A stretch of DNA of 60,143 bases from contig DAIDHN010000021.1 in assembly GCA_027459665.1 (NCBI GenBank), positions 1 to 60,143 on the forward strand, in the 5' to 3' direction. This document shows, piece after piece, positions 33,433-41,866 of this stretch; positions within the stretch are counted from its first letter, which is position 1, and the number at the start of each line of letters is the position of its first letter. The position numbers and the translations under genes are program-made. The notes below the pieces were generated by a model. It searched no databases. It worked only from the letters and a program-made list of their open reading frames with translations, and was not told the origin of the DNA. This stretch comes from Chthonomonadaceae bacterium. Lineage in GTDB: Bacteria > Armatimonadota > Chthonomonadetes > Chthonomonadales > Chthonomonadaceae.

Positions 33433-34062
33433 TTAACCTCGCAGCAATGTCCATTGCGCGCCCAACATGAGGGCGCCGTTTATGCTGGCCACTTTTGCAT
33501 GAAGTCCGCGCAAAAGAGGCAGTATCAATGCAAAATCTGGCCTGTACCTATACAATTCAGCGTAGAGTGTAGCTCCCGATCGCAGATTTACCCTAACAGA
33601 AACAAACAATCCATTTAGCCTGCCGGTTCCAAGCCCACCTCCTATATGCACGCTTCGCAGCCATTTGTTTTGTGCTGCAGAGAGCGGCACAGACCTTCCT
33701 ACCGCTGCATATACCGACATATGGTCTATGCCAGTGCCAAACAGATCGCGCACCCCTACAGATACAGACGGGATGCTGCCTATATCAATGAGCAGCGGAT
33801 AAGCGATATTGAGGCCAAAGCGGGCTTTTGGGTCTGGCCACTGCTGGCTGCGCTGCACTTCCATCTCAATACCCTGCGGAGTGCCGTACTGCAGCCATAT
33901 CAGGCTGTTGTTGTGTTTGGAGGGGGAGAAAAGCCCTTGAATTTGCAAACTGTTTGGATACACGGTAGAGCTGAGCGGGGCCTGCAGAATGCGGTCGGCT
34001 TTGCAGCTGCTGCCAATTACCAGCAGCGCAGCGCAGCAGAGCGGTATTTGGTTGAGCTTCAC
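33433..34062 (-). CDS. Putative lipoprotein, beta-rich
   Basis: 209 residues. The N-terminus is a hydrophobic signal with lipobox-like I-G-S-S-C (Cys 20). The mature part alternates short hydrophobic strands and polar turns (N-S-L-I-W-L-Q-Y-G, V-S-V-G-V-R-D-L-F-G, L-F-V-S-V-R-V-N-L, A-T-L-Y-A-E-L-Y), the look of a small outer-membrane-type beta-barrel or a YjbH-like barrel segment. The last strand ends in Q-W-T-L-L. ATG overlaps the aminotransferase stop (ATGA), so it is translated from that message. Function unknown. Confidence 0.6.
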   Translation of the reverse strand: MKLNQIPLCCAALLVIGSSCKADRILQAPLSSTVYPNSLQIQGLFSPSKHNNSLIWLQYGTPQGIEMEVQRSQQWPDPKARFGLNIAYPLLIDIGSIPSVSVGVRDLFGTGIDHMSVYAAVGRSVPLSAAQNKWLRSVHIGGGLGTGRLNGLFVSVRVNLRSGATLYAELYRYRPDFALILPLLRGLHAKVASINGALMLGAQWTLLRG

Positions 34063-35273
34063 GCAGCATGGCTCCCTGAATTTTGCAGTCGATCTAAAAA
34101 TCTTTCCATACGTGCCAGCGCTTCTTCAAGGCGGGGCAGCGCTGTGGCATAAGAGCAGCGTATATAGCCTTCGCCTCCCGGCCCAAAGGCTGTGCCGGGC
34201 ACAACCGCTACCTTCTCTTCCATCAGCAGCCGTTCTACAAACTCTTCGCTGCTCAACCCCGAAACATGAATAGATGGAAAAGCGTAGAAAGCCCCGCCTG
34301 GCAGAACGCATCTCAGGTTGAGGCGGTTCAGACCAGCTACAAACAGGTCGCGGCGGTGCTTGTAATCTGCACGCATCGCCTCCACCTCTTCCCCTGCAGA
34401 GTTAAGCGCTTCCAGCGCAGCGTACTGCGCCATGGTAGGTGCACACAGCATGGTGTACTGGTGTACGCGCGTCATCAGCGTTACAATTTCTTCCGGGCCG
34501 CAGCAGTACCCCACCCGCCAGCCAGTCATGGCATAACTTTTTGAGAATCCGTTCAGCACAACAGTTCGTTCTCTTCCACCTGGCAGGGCGGCAGGCGATG
34601 TATGAGTACCAGAGTAGAGAAGCTGCTCATAAATTTCATCTGATATCAAAAACAGGTCATGCCGCACAGCAATATCCACCAGCGCCTGCACATCTTCACG
34701 ACTTTGCGCTGCACCGGTAGGGTTGGCGGGAGAAGCAATCATTATGGCTTTGGTGCGGGGGGTAACTGCGGCCTCTATGCGGTCTGCATGAATGCGAAAG
34801 CCATCTTCTGCATCTGCCGCTACCGGCACCGCCTTCCCTCCTGCAAACTCAATGCCGGGCAGATAGGCTACGTAACATGGAACAGGAACAATCACTTCAT
34901 CGCCGGGGTTGAGCAGTACGCGCAGGGCAAGGTCGAGACCTTCAGACACCCCCACGGTAATCAGGCACTCGCTGTCAGCATGATAATCCAGATTGAGGCG
35001 GGTTTTGAGGTCTCGGCAAATAGCCTCGCGAAGCTGCGGCAGGCCGCTGTTAGAGGTGTAGCCTGTTATCCCCTGCTGCAGGCTGCGAATGCCTGCCTCT
35101 CGCACACATTCTGGAGTAACAAAGTCAGGTTCACCTACTCCAAGTGCAATAACGCCTTCCATTTGCTGGGCTATATCAAAAAATCGGCGTATGCCTGAGG
35201 GAGGGCAGGATGCTACCACCCGGTTCAGTGGTTTGGAAGGGAACCTCTCTGTTTTTGCGGGTTGTTGCGTCAT
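34059..35273 (-). CDS. Class I/II PLP-dependent aminotransferase
   Basis: 404 residues of the fold-type I family that includes aspartate and aromatic aminotransferases. Y-T-S-N-S-G-L-P-Q-L-R near residue 72 and S-P-A-N-P-T-G near 180 are the cofactor and substrate loops. S-D-E-I-Y-E near 210 holds the PLP-phosphate Asp and Tyr, and S-K-S-Y-A-M-T-G-W-R-V-G-Y near 245 holds the Schiff-base Lys. R-C-S-Y near 380 carries the carboxylate-binding Arg. Transfer of an amino group between an amino acid and a 2-oxo acid is certain; the exact substrate (aspartate, aromatic or alanine) is not. It leads an apparent three-gene operon and has a strong promoter. Confidence 0.92.
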   Translation of the reverse strand: MTQQPAKTERFPSKPLNRVVASCPPSGIRRFFDIAQQMEGVIALGVGEPDFVTPECVREAGIRSLQQGITGYTSNSGLPQLREAICRDLKTRLNLDYHADSECLITVGVSEGLDLALRVLLNPGDEVIVPVPCYVAYLPGIEFAGGKAVPVAADAEDGFRIHADRIEAAVTPRTKAIMIASPANPTGAAQSREDVQALVDIAVRHDLFLISDEIYEQLLYSGTHTSPAALPGGRERTVVLNGFSKSYAMTGWRVGYCCGPEEIVTLMTRVHQYTMLCAPTMAQYAALEALNSAGEEVEAMRADYKHRRDLFVAGLNRLNLRCVLPGGAFYAFPSIHVSGLSSEEFVERLLMEEKVAVVPGTAFGPGGEGYIRCSYATALPRLEEALARMERFLDRLQNSGSHAA

Positions 35274-35342
35274 ACCAGTTGCTCAGGGTTTCTCCCGCTT
35301 GGCAGCAGGGCAGGGGCAGTTTTTTTGGTTTCGATTCAAAAT

Positions 35343-35372
35343 AGTATAGCCCACCTTGCATCTATCTGTCAA
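35343..35372 (-). promoter_or_regulatory. Near-consensus promoter for the aminotransferase operon
   Basis: On the minus strand, TTGACA (35372-35367), an 18-base spacer and TATACT (35348-35343) give a near-consensus housekeeping promoter. Transcription would begin near 35336 and leave a leader of about 60 bases before ATG 35273. No operator repeat is obvious next to it. Confidence 0.75.
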
Positions 35373-35475
35373 CGTGAAAAATGTCACAGTTGCATCTCTT
35401 CACAGCGAAAACGCATTCGACACTGCATCTCTGGCAGCAGGGCAGGGAGCGCATCCTGTCCTGCTGCCGGTTCGA

Positions 35476-36270
35476 TCAGTTGCCATGGCCTGTGTATGCC
35501 ACCAGAATGCTCACTCTTCGGTTTACGTAGCTAAACGGGTGTTTAGGGTCGAGCAGTTTGTGATCTGCATAACCTCGCACCTCCACTACCTGCCCTTTGC
35601 GCAGCCCGTGGCCATCCATCGCCCGCCGTGCCTGATTGGCCCGCTCTTCTGAAAGTTCCCAGTTGGTATACCCGCGCGGCCCGTGGTACGGGCGTGCATC
35701 GGTATCGCCTTCCACCACCACTGGGTTTTTCAGGCGCCCCACTTCTCCTGCAATCATGTGCAGCAAATGTATCGCCTGCGGGGTCAGTTCTGAGCTGCCG
35801 CTTGAGAAGAAAAGGGCATGGGTTTTTTCCATCAGATCAATGCGCAGTCCCTCATTGGTGAGTTGAACCTGTATGCTGTCTTTCATGCCTTTGTAGTCTT
35901 TCGATTTTTTCAGCTGCTGCAGTATCTCTTCGGCAATTTTCTTAAAATGTGCCTTCACTGCCGCTTCTACGGCATGCCCCGCCCCGCCTGTAGGCAGTAC
36001 AGGCGAAGGTGTTCCTCTGTCTGAACCGCCCGACTTGGCCATGGGGTCTTTTCCACCGCGCACGCTCTTCATAAAGCCCGAAGGGTCTTTGAAGTATGCG
36101 GCCACCGCTTCCCGAATGGGTTTACTCAGCCCCACTATCCACATCACCAGAAAGAATGCCATCATGGCAGTCACAAAATCGGCGTAAGCCACTTTCCATG
36201 CCCCGCCATGGTGCCCGCCATGGCCTGCCTTCTTTTTTACAATGCGTATCACCGGCTTATCGTCGTCCAT
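35476..36270 (-). CDS. motB: Flagellar motor stator protein MotB
   Basis: 264 residues from ATG 36270, with GGGGGAG upstream. After a Lys/His-rich cytoplasmic start, the single transmembrane helix opens with Y-A-D-F-V-T-A-M-M-A-F-F; Asp 31 is the ion-binding residue of the stator. A Gly/Ser/Pro-rich plug and linker follows. The OmpA-like peptidoglycan-binding domain (about 125-260) has E-G-D-T-D-A-R-P and N-W-E-L-S-E-E-R-A, the conserved pocket. With MotA, encoded 28 bases upstream, it forms the ion channel that drives flagellar rotation. No other flagellar gene is in the window. Confidence 0.92.
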   Translation of the reverse strand: MDDDKPVIRIVKKKAGHGGHHGGAWKVAYADFVTAMMAFFLVMWIVGLSKPIREAVAAYFKDPSGFMKSVRGGKDPMAKSGGSDRGTPSPVLPTGGAGHAVEAAVKAHFKKIAEEILQQLKKSKDYKGMKDSIQVQLTNEGLRIDLMEKTHALFFSSGSSELTPQAIHLLHMIAGEVGRLKNPVVVEGDTDARPYHGPRGYTNWELSEERANQARRAMDGHGLRKGQVVEVRGYADHKLLDPKHPFSYVNRRVSILVAYTGHGN

Positions 36271-36298
36271 AATCTCCCCCTGTTTCTCTCATAAAGGC

Positions 36299-37174
36299 TC
36301 AGGCTGCCTGAGCCATGTCGCCTCCGCCATTCTTCACCGTATTCTCCATCTCGCTGAAGGTGGGGCGCATCTCCGGGGCAATGTTGCGTCGTGCAAATTC
36401 TACTGCGGTGAGGGGCGCATCGCCTCTGGCAAATGCCAGCAGTGCATTTTTAATGCAGCCCATATACAACCCTTCGCTGTGCACCCGCGCCTCCATGGCA
36501 GCAGAAATAGGGGCAAACAGACCATATGCCATCAAAATCCCCAAAAAGGTGCCTACCAGCGCAGCACCTACCTTCTCGCCAATTACTTCTGGCTTGCCGC
36601 CAATAGCGGCCATGGTATTTACCACTCCGAGTACCGCCGCTACAATGCCAAACCCTGGCATGGCATCACCCATTTTGCTCACTATCTGCGACCCCTTCAG
36701 GGCCGATTCATGCGCTGTTTCCAGGTCGAGGTCCATCAGCTCGGTCAGGTTATGTTCTGCCACCGATCCGCTCACAATCACTTTCATGGTGTCTGCCAGA
36801 AAAAAGAGCGCATGATGATTTTTGTAGAAGGTTGGGTAGTTCTGAAAAAAGCTCGACTCTTCTGGCCTCTCCACATGAGAATCCAGTGCCATCAGCCCCT
36901 CTTTGCGTGCCATCATAAACATGTCATAAAGCATCTTCAACAGTTCTGCATAGGCATCACGGCTGAATGGGTTTGGCTTCAATATTCCCAGCGATTCTTT
37001 TACCACCGCCATTACCTGCGGAAGCGGGTTAGCTATCAGTAAACTTCCCAAAGCCGCTCCGCCAATAATAATCAATTCATTTGGCTGTATCAGGGCGGCT
37101 ATTTTTCCGCCCTCCATTGTAAAGCCGGCCAAAATCGCTCCAAATAAAACCACTACACCAATTATGGTGAACAT
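36299..37174 (-). CDS. motA: Flagellar motor stator protein MotA
   Basis: 291 residues from ATG 37174; GAGGAGG sits just upstream and the longer in-frame reading has no site. Four membrane helices are seen (about 2-20, 32-50, 170-192, 203-225). The cytoplasmic loop with A-R-K-E-G-L-M-A-L and V-E-R-P-E-E holds the charged residues that contact FliG. M-P-G-F-G-I-V-A-A-V-L-G-V-V near 170 carries the conserved Pro of helix 3, which couples ion flow to torque. Together with motB it forms a complete stator unit. Promoter not identified. Confidence 0.93.
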   Translation of the reverse strand: MFTIIGVVVLFGAILAGFTMEGGKIAALIQPNELIIIGGAALGSLLIANPLPQVMAVVKESLGILKPNPFSRDAYAELLKMLYDMFMMARKEGLMALDSHVERPEESSFFQNYPTFYKNHHALFFLADTMKVIVSGSVAEHNLTELMDLDLETAHESALKGSQIVSKMGDAMPGFGIVAAVLGVVNTMAAIGGKPEVIGEKVGAALVGTFLGILMAYGLFAPISAAMEARVHSEGLYMGCIKNALLAFARGDAPLTAVEFARRNIAPEMRPTFSEMENTVKNGGGDMAQAA

Positions 37175-37489
37175 TGCGCTCCCTCCTCTGGCGCCGATGC
37201 AGCCACTGGGCATGCTTACGGCGGCAATATGTCGCCCCTATTCTGGTAAAACCACCTGCTTTCTAAAGAGAATTTGCCTTTTTTTGCCTTTCTCAGAAAA
37301 AAAACTGGTATTTTTTGCGGGTTGGAACTAAAATTGCATTGTAATACATTCAGAGTAATTGCCTCGTCAGACTCACAGACTAATTATCATGCCTGGGGAT
37401 GCCGATAATTTTCTGACAAAGTTCAGGTTTATGCTGCATTCAACAGCAGTCTGCAAAGTCAATTTTGAGGCCATCAGAAAAGGAAAAAT
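37175..37489. other. Divergent intergenic region between motA and ugd
   Basis: No gene. The centre (37270-37320) is rich in A and T runs. A weak plus-strand promoter candidate is TTGGAA (37322-37327), 17 bases, TACATT (37345-37350), each box four of six matches. AATTATC (37382-37388) and GATAATT (37404-37410) form an inverted repeat around 15 bases within the ugd leader. A clear motA promoter was not found. Confidence 0.4.
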
Positions 37490-38812
37490 ATGAACATCTG
37501 CGTAATCGGAACCGGGTATGTTGGCTTGGTGACAGGCTGTGTTTTCAGCGATCTGGGCAATGATGTTATTTGTGTAGATAAAGACCCTGCAAAAATTGAG
37601 ATGCTGCAGCAGGCGCATATGCCTATCTACGAACCTGGTTTGGAAGAAGTGGTACACCGCAATGTAGAAGACAAAAGACTGCACTTCAGCACCAATTTAC
37701 ATGAGGCTGTAGAGCAGTCGGAGGTAGTATTCATCTGCGTAGGTACGCCGCCACTGGAAAATGGCGACCCGGATATGCGCTTTGTACAAGAAGTCGCCGC
37801 TTCTATTGCCAAAGCTCTTAATGGCTACAAAGTCATAGTCAACAAATCTACCGTACCTGTAGGCACCGGCAATATGGTGCGCGAAATCATAGAAAAAGGG
37901 CGCAAGGCGCCCATAGAATTTGATGTGGTGAGCAACCCTGAATTTTTGCGCGAGGGCAGCGCCATTAAAGACACGCTGGAACCAGACCGCATTGTGATTG
38001 GCGCACCCAGCCAGTCGGTTGCCATGAAAATTATGGAGTTGTACGCCCCCCTCGAACGCCCCATGATTATCACCGATGTGGCAAGCGCAGAAATGATCAA
38101 ATACGCATCTAACGCCTTTCTTGCTACAAAAATCAGCTTTGTAAACAACATCGCCCTGCTCTGCGACCAGGTAGGGGCAGACGTGCTGCAGGTGGTAAAA
38201 GGCATGGGCCAAGACAGCAGAATCGGCGCTGCCTTCCTCAATGCCGGGCTGGGGTATGGCGGATCATGCTTTCCAAAAGATACCAGTGCACTGGTGCGCA
38301 CTGCAGAGCGGCACGGGGTAAATTTTCCTATTCTGCGTGCTGTTATGGATATAAACCGTGAACAGCCGCTTTACTTTCTCGACCGTGCCCGAAAAAACCT
38401 GGGCGGCTTTGAGGGTAAAACCATCGGAGTGCTGGGGCTGGCATTCAAACCCAACACCGATGACATGCGCGATGCGCGATCGCTTGAGATTATTGCCATG
38501 CTGTTGGCAGAAGGCGCTGCAGTGCAAGCCTACGACCCTATTGCCATGCCCAACACAAAGCGAATTTTTCCGCATCTCTGCTATGGCGAAAACGCATACC
38601 ATGCCGCCCATGGTGCAGATGCACTGCTGATTATTACCGAATGGAACGAGTTTAAGCAGCTCAATATGGAGCGAATACGCGACTCGATGAAAACACCCGT
38701 TATTTTTGATGGACGCAATATATACGATCCGGCTCGCATGAAGCGAATCGGCTTTCACTACTACGGAATTGGACGGGGGCTGTCGGAACCGGAAAACCGC
38801 AAGGTCGGGTGA
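37490..38812 (+). CDS. ugd: UDP-glucose 6-dehydrogenase
   Basis: 440 residues. It oxidises UDP-glucose to UDP-glucuronate with two NAD+, feeding exopolysaccharide or cell-surface glycan synthesis. The N-terminal NAD-binding motif is G-T-G-Y-V-G-L-V-T-G near residues 7-16. N-K-S-T-V-P-V-G-T-G near 120-129 and N-P-E-F-L-R-E-G-S-A near 150 are family signatures. The catalytic Cys 260 is in G-Y-G-G-S-C-F-P-K-D, and G-L-A-F-K-P-N-T-D-D-M-R-D near 325 marks the UDP-binding domain. All catalytic residues are present. A TPR-protein gene follows 30 bases later. Confidence 0.95.
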   Translation: MNICVIGTGYVGLVTGCVFSDLGNDVICVDKDPAKIEMLQQAHMPIYEPGLEEVVHRNVEDKRLHFSTNLHEAVEQSEVVFICVGTPPLENGDPDMRFVQEVAASIAKALNGYKVIVNKSTVPVGTGNMVREIIEKGRKAPIEFDVVSNPEFLREGSAIKDTLEPDRIVIGAPSQSVAMKIMELYAPLERPMIITDVASAEMIKYASNAFLATKISFVNNIALLCDQVGADVLQVVKGMGQDSRIGAAFLNAGLGYGGSCFPKDTSALVRTAERHGVNFPILRAVMDINREQPLYFLDRARKNLGGFEGKTIGVLGLAFKPNTDDMRDARSLEIIAMLLAEGAAVQAYDPIAMPNTKRIFPHLCYGENAYHAAHGADALLIITEWNEFKQLNMERIRDSMKTPVIFDGRNIYDPARMKRIGFHYYGIGRGLSEPENRKVG

Positions 38813-38842
38813 AGGCAGGCGGCTCTGGAGAGGAGATATAGA

Positions 38843-39778
38843 ATGTCACTGCTGGGCAAGATGCTGGGATTTGGGCGCAGTTCAGACTATGATACGGGCA
38901 TACGCCTTTTTGATCAGGGGCAGTACGAAGAGGCAATAGAAGCATTTGCCCGAGCGCTGCAGATGAGCACAAAGCGGCCTGATCCGCTTACACAGCGGCT
39001 CGCTACATTTTACACTGCAGAGTCGTACACCCATCTGGGGCATGAAGCATTGAAAACCTCTCATTGGGAAAGAGCGGCCCAATGTTTCTCTTCTGCACTA
39101 GACATTCATCCGCATTATGCCGACCTGCACTTTCACCTTGCCTGCTCTTTGTATAAACAGCAAAAACCAGATATGGCGCTGGCCTCTCTGGCCCATGCCA
39201 CAGCCATCAATGCGCGCTATGCACGAGCCTACATGCTGAAAGGCCAGATACACTACTCGCAGGCAAACTATGAAACCGCCCTGGCCTCCCTGGCGCTTGC
39301 CCTGGAATATGAGCCTGGCTTCAAAACTGAAGTGTGGCAGCGTTTTCAGCAGGCGCATGAAACAGAACAGTACACTGAGGCGCAGCAGCTGCTCGACACT
39401 GTACTGCATACTGATATAGAAGACATTCAATACCACTTCAAGCTGGGCGATGACTTTTATAAGCGCGAGCTGTTTGCAGAATCGGTAGAAGAGTACCATA
39501 GAGCACTCTCTATCAATCCGCATTACCCCGACATACGCTGTCATCTCGGTTTGGCCCTGCGGCAGCTGGGCAGGCTGCCAGAGGCCATTTCAGAGCTGCG
39601 CCAGGCGGTAGATGCCAACCCGCGCTACATAGATGGCCTGCTCTACCTGGGCATTGCCCTGGAAGAAGCTGGCAGCGGGCTGGAAGCCAGCCAGTTTTTC
39701 ACCCAAGTGCTGGAACTCGACCCAGACCATCCTGCTGCCCGTGAACACATACAGCGTTATAATCAACGTGCCGCCTAA
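38843..39778 (+). CDS. TPR-repeat protein
   Basis: 311 residues from ATG 38843, with GAGGAGA upstream. At least six tetratricopeptide units cover the whole length. Typical repeat cores are Y-E-E-A-I-E-A-F-A-R-A-L, W-E-R-A-A-Q-C-F-S-S-A-L-D-I-H-P-H-Y, Y-E-T-A-L-A-S-L-A-L-A-L-E-Y-E-P-G and G-R-L-P-E-A-I-S-E-L-R-Q-A-V-D-A-N-P. No signal peptide or enzyme domain. Such proteins are assembly scaffolds. Placement after ugd suggests a role in glycan synthesis or secretion; this is inference. The stop overlaps the convergent neighbour's stop by four bases. Confidence 0.85.
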   Translation: MSLLGKMLGFGRSSDYDTGIRLFDQGQYEEAIEAFARALQMSTKRPDPLTQRLATFYTAESYTHLGHEALKTSHWERAAQCFSSALDIHPHYADLHFHLACSLYKQQKPDMALASLAHATAINARYARAYMLKGQIHYSQANYETALASLALALEYEPGFKTEVWQRFQQAHETEQYTEAQQLLDTVLHTDIEDIQYHFKLGDDFYKRELFAESVEEYHRALSINPHYPDIRCHLGLALRQLGRLPEAISELRQAVDANPRYIDGLLYLGIALEEAGSGLEASQFFTQVLELDPDHPAAREHIQRYNQRAA

Positions 39779-41724
39779 TGCCCGCGTGTGCGCAGCGTCT
39801 TAACAACGCTGCGCACCTCTTGTCTGGCTGCCGCTGCCAGTGTTTTGAGCACAACCCACAAAAGCGGTCCATCGCAAAAAGCAGCTGCAACCGCAAGCAG
39901 AAAGCGAAACCGCACACATTCCCCCATGCCAAGCAAATACACTGGTTCCCAGTCATCGGGCTGAAAACGTGCCTTGAACGCTTCCAGCCCCTCGAAATTG
40001 TAAAACCTTCTGCCATGCGCGCGCAGCCACTGCAGCAAAAACCGCATCCAGCGTGCAGAAAGCTCTATTTCTCCCGCCCTGCGCGCCAGCGGAGCCATTC
40101 CCGGGGTCACCATTTGCGCGCTTTCTGCTGCAAATACCCGGTTGGCAGCGTCGGCAAGCAGTTCAGCGGTTCCATTGGGTGCATTCATATCACGCACTAT
40201 CTGCTCTAGCAGCCACCCTTTTCTTTCTGGCACAGGCGTAGCAATCAGATAACCTGCAATGCTGCCATCACGCAGTGCGACAAACAGCCTTCGGTCGTGC
40301 AGCTGGTCAAGTGGTACGGCTTCTGTAAGAAAATGCAGCGGGGGCGCAAGCCTGCTGGATTCTCTTTTTTTTCTGCATGCTTCCAATTCCTGCCTTCGCG
40401 GCACGGGCTGCACGGGCCACTCTTGCACATGCACGCCTTTGTTGCGCGCCCTTGCAATTTGCGCTCGCAGCGAACTGCGTTTTCTAATCATCTGCTCCCA
40501 CTCTGCCGGGTTCCAGCATGGCTGTGCGCCTATTTTCAGCCTCTGCCGCCCTCCGCTGCGTTCCATAACGCTGCACAGCCTTTCGCTTACGCCAAAGTAG
40601 CATACTTTCTCACCTGCAGCCTTTGCATCACGCTCAAATTCTTCGGTAGTTTCTAGCAGGCGTTCGGGGGCGCAGATTGGTGCGCCGGCTACCACGCGCA
40701 CGCCCAGCTTGAGGGTATAGCACACCAGCGAATTTTGCTCTGCATTGTACCAGCGCTCAAAGGCAGGGTTCAGAGCCTGATAGGCTGCTACATTCCAGCC
40801 GTGCTGCATCACGAGGCTGCGTGCTTTCTGCCTCTCATGGCTCATCAGCGTACACTGGCGCGGCAGCGGCTGTCTGCCGGGCAGCAGGGCGCGTTCAAGC
40901 GCCTCTACAACCAGTTCTGGGCAGGAAAGTGCAGGTTCATGGCCTTCTCCATCCAGCAGAACAAGGCTGGCCTGCTGCACATCTTCCATTAGGGGGTATG
41001 TATGCTCTGCAGGGTTCAGAATTTTATCTGCATTGCCTGTAATAAGCAGAAGCGGCAGTTTAAGAGACGCGTAGTGCGCACTGAGTTCTGGCAGCAAATG
41101 CAGGGCCGAATAGTTTTCCTGTGCAAACACCCTCCACTGCGCCGGTGTGCGCAGCCATTGCTTCAGGGCAGTATTCAGGGCATGCAGCGGTACATGCCCC
41201 GGTGCAAACGCCATGCAAAGCACCTTGCGCAGTACGGCCCTGCGAACAGGAATGGAAAAAAGAGCGGCTGCAGCAGGGCCGGCAGCAGGCAGCTGCGCCA
41301 GTCGCAGCGAACGGGGAAGGTGTGCAGCGCCTGGGTAAAGCCAGCCGCCGCTGATTAGTGCAATAGAATGAAGCTCTTCTGGCGCCTCCAGTGCCCATAT
41401 CAGGGCTGGCAGCGCCCCCCACGAGTGTGCTGCAAGCACTGGCCGCTCGGCATTGAGCTGCCTGAGGGCGCTGCGCAGCAGGCGAAGCTGGGTGTACGCC
41501 GTTGCAGCAAAAGCGGGCGCCTCGCTTTGGCCATACCCCGGCCTGTCTAATGCAATTACGCGAAAATTTTTGCCCAGCGCATTGCAGAGTTCCGGCGGAA
41601 AATCGTGCAGGGTGCCAGGGCTGCCATGCAGCAAAACCAGCGGCTGCCCGCTGCCCTGTTCTGTATAATGCAGTCGCAGCCCTTCTACATACATGGTGCG
41701 GCTTTGACCAGGTGCATCTATCAT
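39775..41724 (-). CDS. Alpha/beta-hydrolase fused to DUF2156 (MprF-type) domain
   Basis: 649 residues. Residues 15-280 are an alpha/beta-hydrolase with oxyanion loop L-L-H-G-S-P-G (31-37), nucleophile Ser 101 in A-H-S-W-G-A, and Asp 233 and His 262 (G-H-E-P) completing the triad. Residues from about 294 to 600 match DUF2156, the C-terminal catalytic domain of MprF/LPG synthases, which transfers an aminoacyl group from tRNA to a lipid (R-S-L-V-M-Q-H-G-W opening, V-A-G-A-P-I-C near 350, N-F-E-G-L-E near 580). A hydrophobic stretch near 605-640 could touch the membrane. The flippase part of MprF is absent. One polypeptide thus couples a putative acyl hydrolase with a putative aminoacyl transferase. 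Confidence 0.8.
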   Translation of the reverse strand: MIDAPGQSRTMYVEGLRLHYTEQGSGQPLVLLHGSPGTLHDFPPELCNALGKNFRVIALDRPGYGQSEAPAFAATAYTQLRLLRSALRQLNAERPVLAAHSWGALPALIWALEAPEELHSIALISGGWLYPGAAHLPRSLRLAQLPAAGPAAAALFSIPVRRAVLRKVLCMAFAPGHVPLHALNTALKQWLRTPAQWRVFAQENYSALHLLPELSAHYASLKLPLLLITGNADKILNPAEHTYPLMEDVQQASLVLLDGEGHEPALSCPELVVEALERALLPGRQPLPRQCTLMSHERQKARSLVMQHGWNVAAYQALNPAFERWYNAEQNSLVCYTLKLGVRVVAGAPICAPERLLETTEEFERDAKAAGEKVCYFGVSERLCSVMERSGGRQRLKIGAQPCWNPAEWEQMIRKRSSLRAQIARARNKGVHVQEWPVQPVPRRQELEACRKKRESSRLAPPLHFLTEAVPLDQLHDRRLFVALRDGSIAGYLIATPVPERKGWLLEQIVRDMNAPNGTAELLADAANRVFAAESAQMVTPGMAPLARRAGEIELSARWMRFLLQWLRAHGRRFYNFEGLEAFKARFQPDDWEPVYLLGMGECVRFRFLLAVAAAFCDGPLLWVVLKTLAAAARQEVRSVVKTLRTRGH

Positions 41725-41731
41725 GCCTACA

Positions 41732-41761
41732 TGTATACTGCAGTGTAACCGCGCATGTCAA
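41732..41761 (-). promoter_or_regulatory. Promoter placing the fusion gene on a leaderless mRNA
   Basis: On the minus strand TTGACA (41761-41756), an 18-base spacer and TATACA (41737-41732). Seven bases after the -10 box lies the ATG at 41724, exactly where transcription should start. No ribosome binding site precedes the ATG. Together this suggests a leaderless transcript. Confidence 0.55.
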
Positions 41762-41866
41762 CCACAGCCGCATGCTAAGTGCGGCACGGCTTTCAAAACA
41801 AATGCATGGGGGGCATCTGGCACGCCCCATGCATTAAACAACACTGCAGGCTTTGCAGCGCTCTGT

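Noticed and set aside
3840-38480. HIP1-type GCGATCGC palindromes as a cyanobacterial marker
   Set aside because: I saw only about three copies (near 3847, 10101 and 38475), close to chance for this length.
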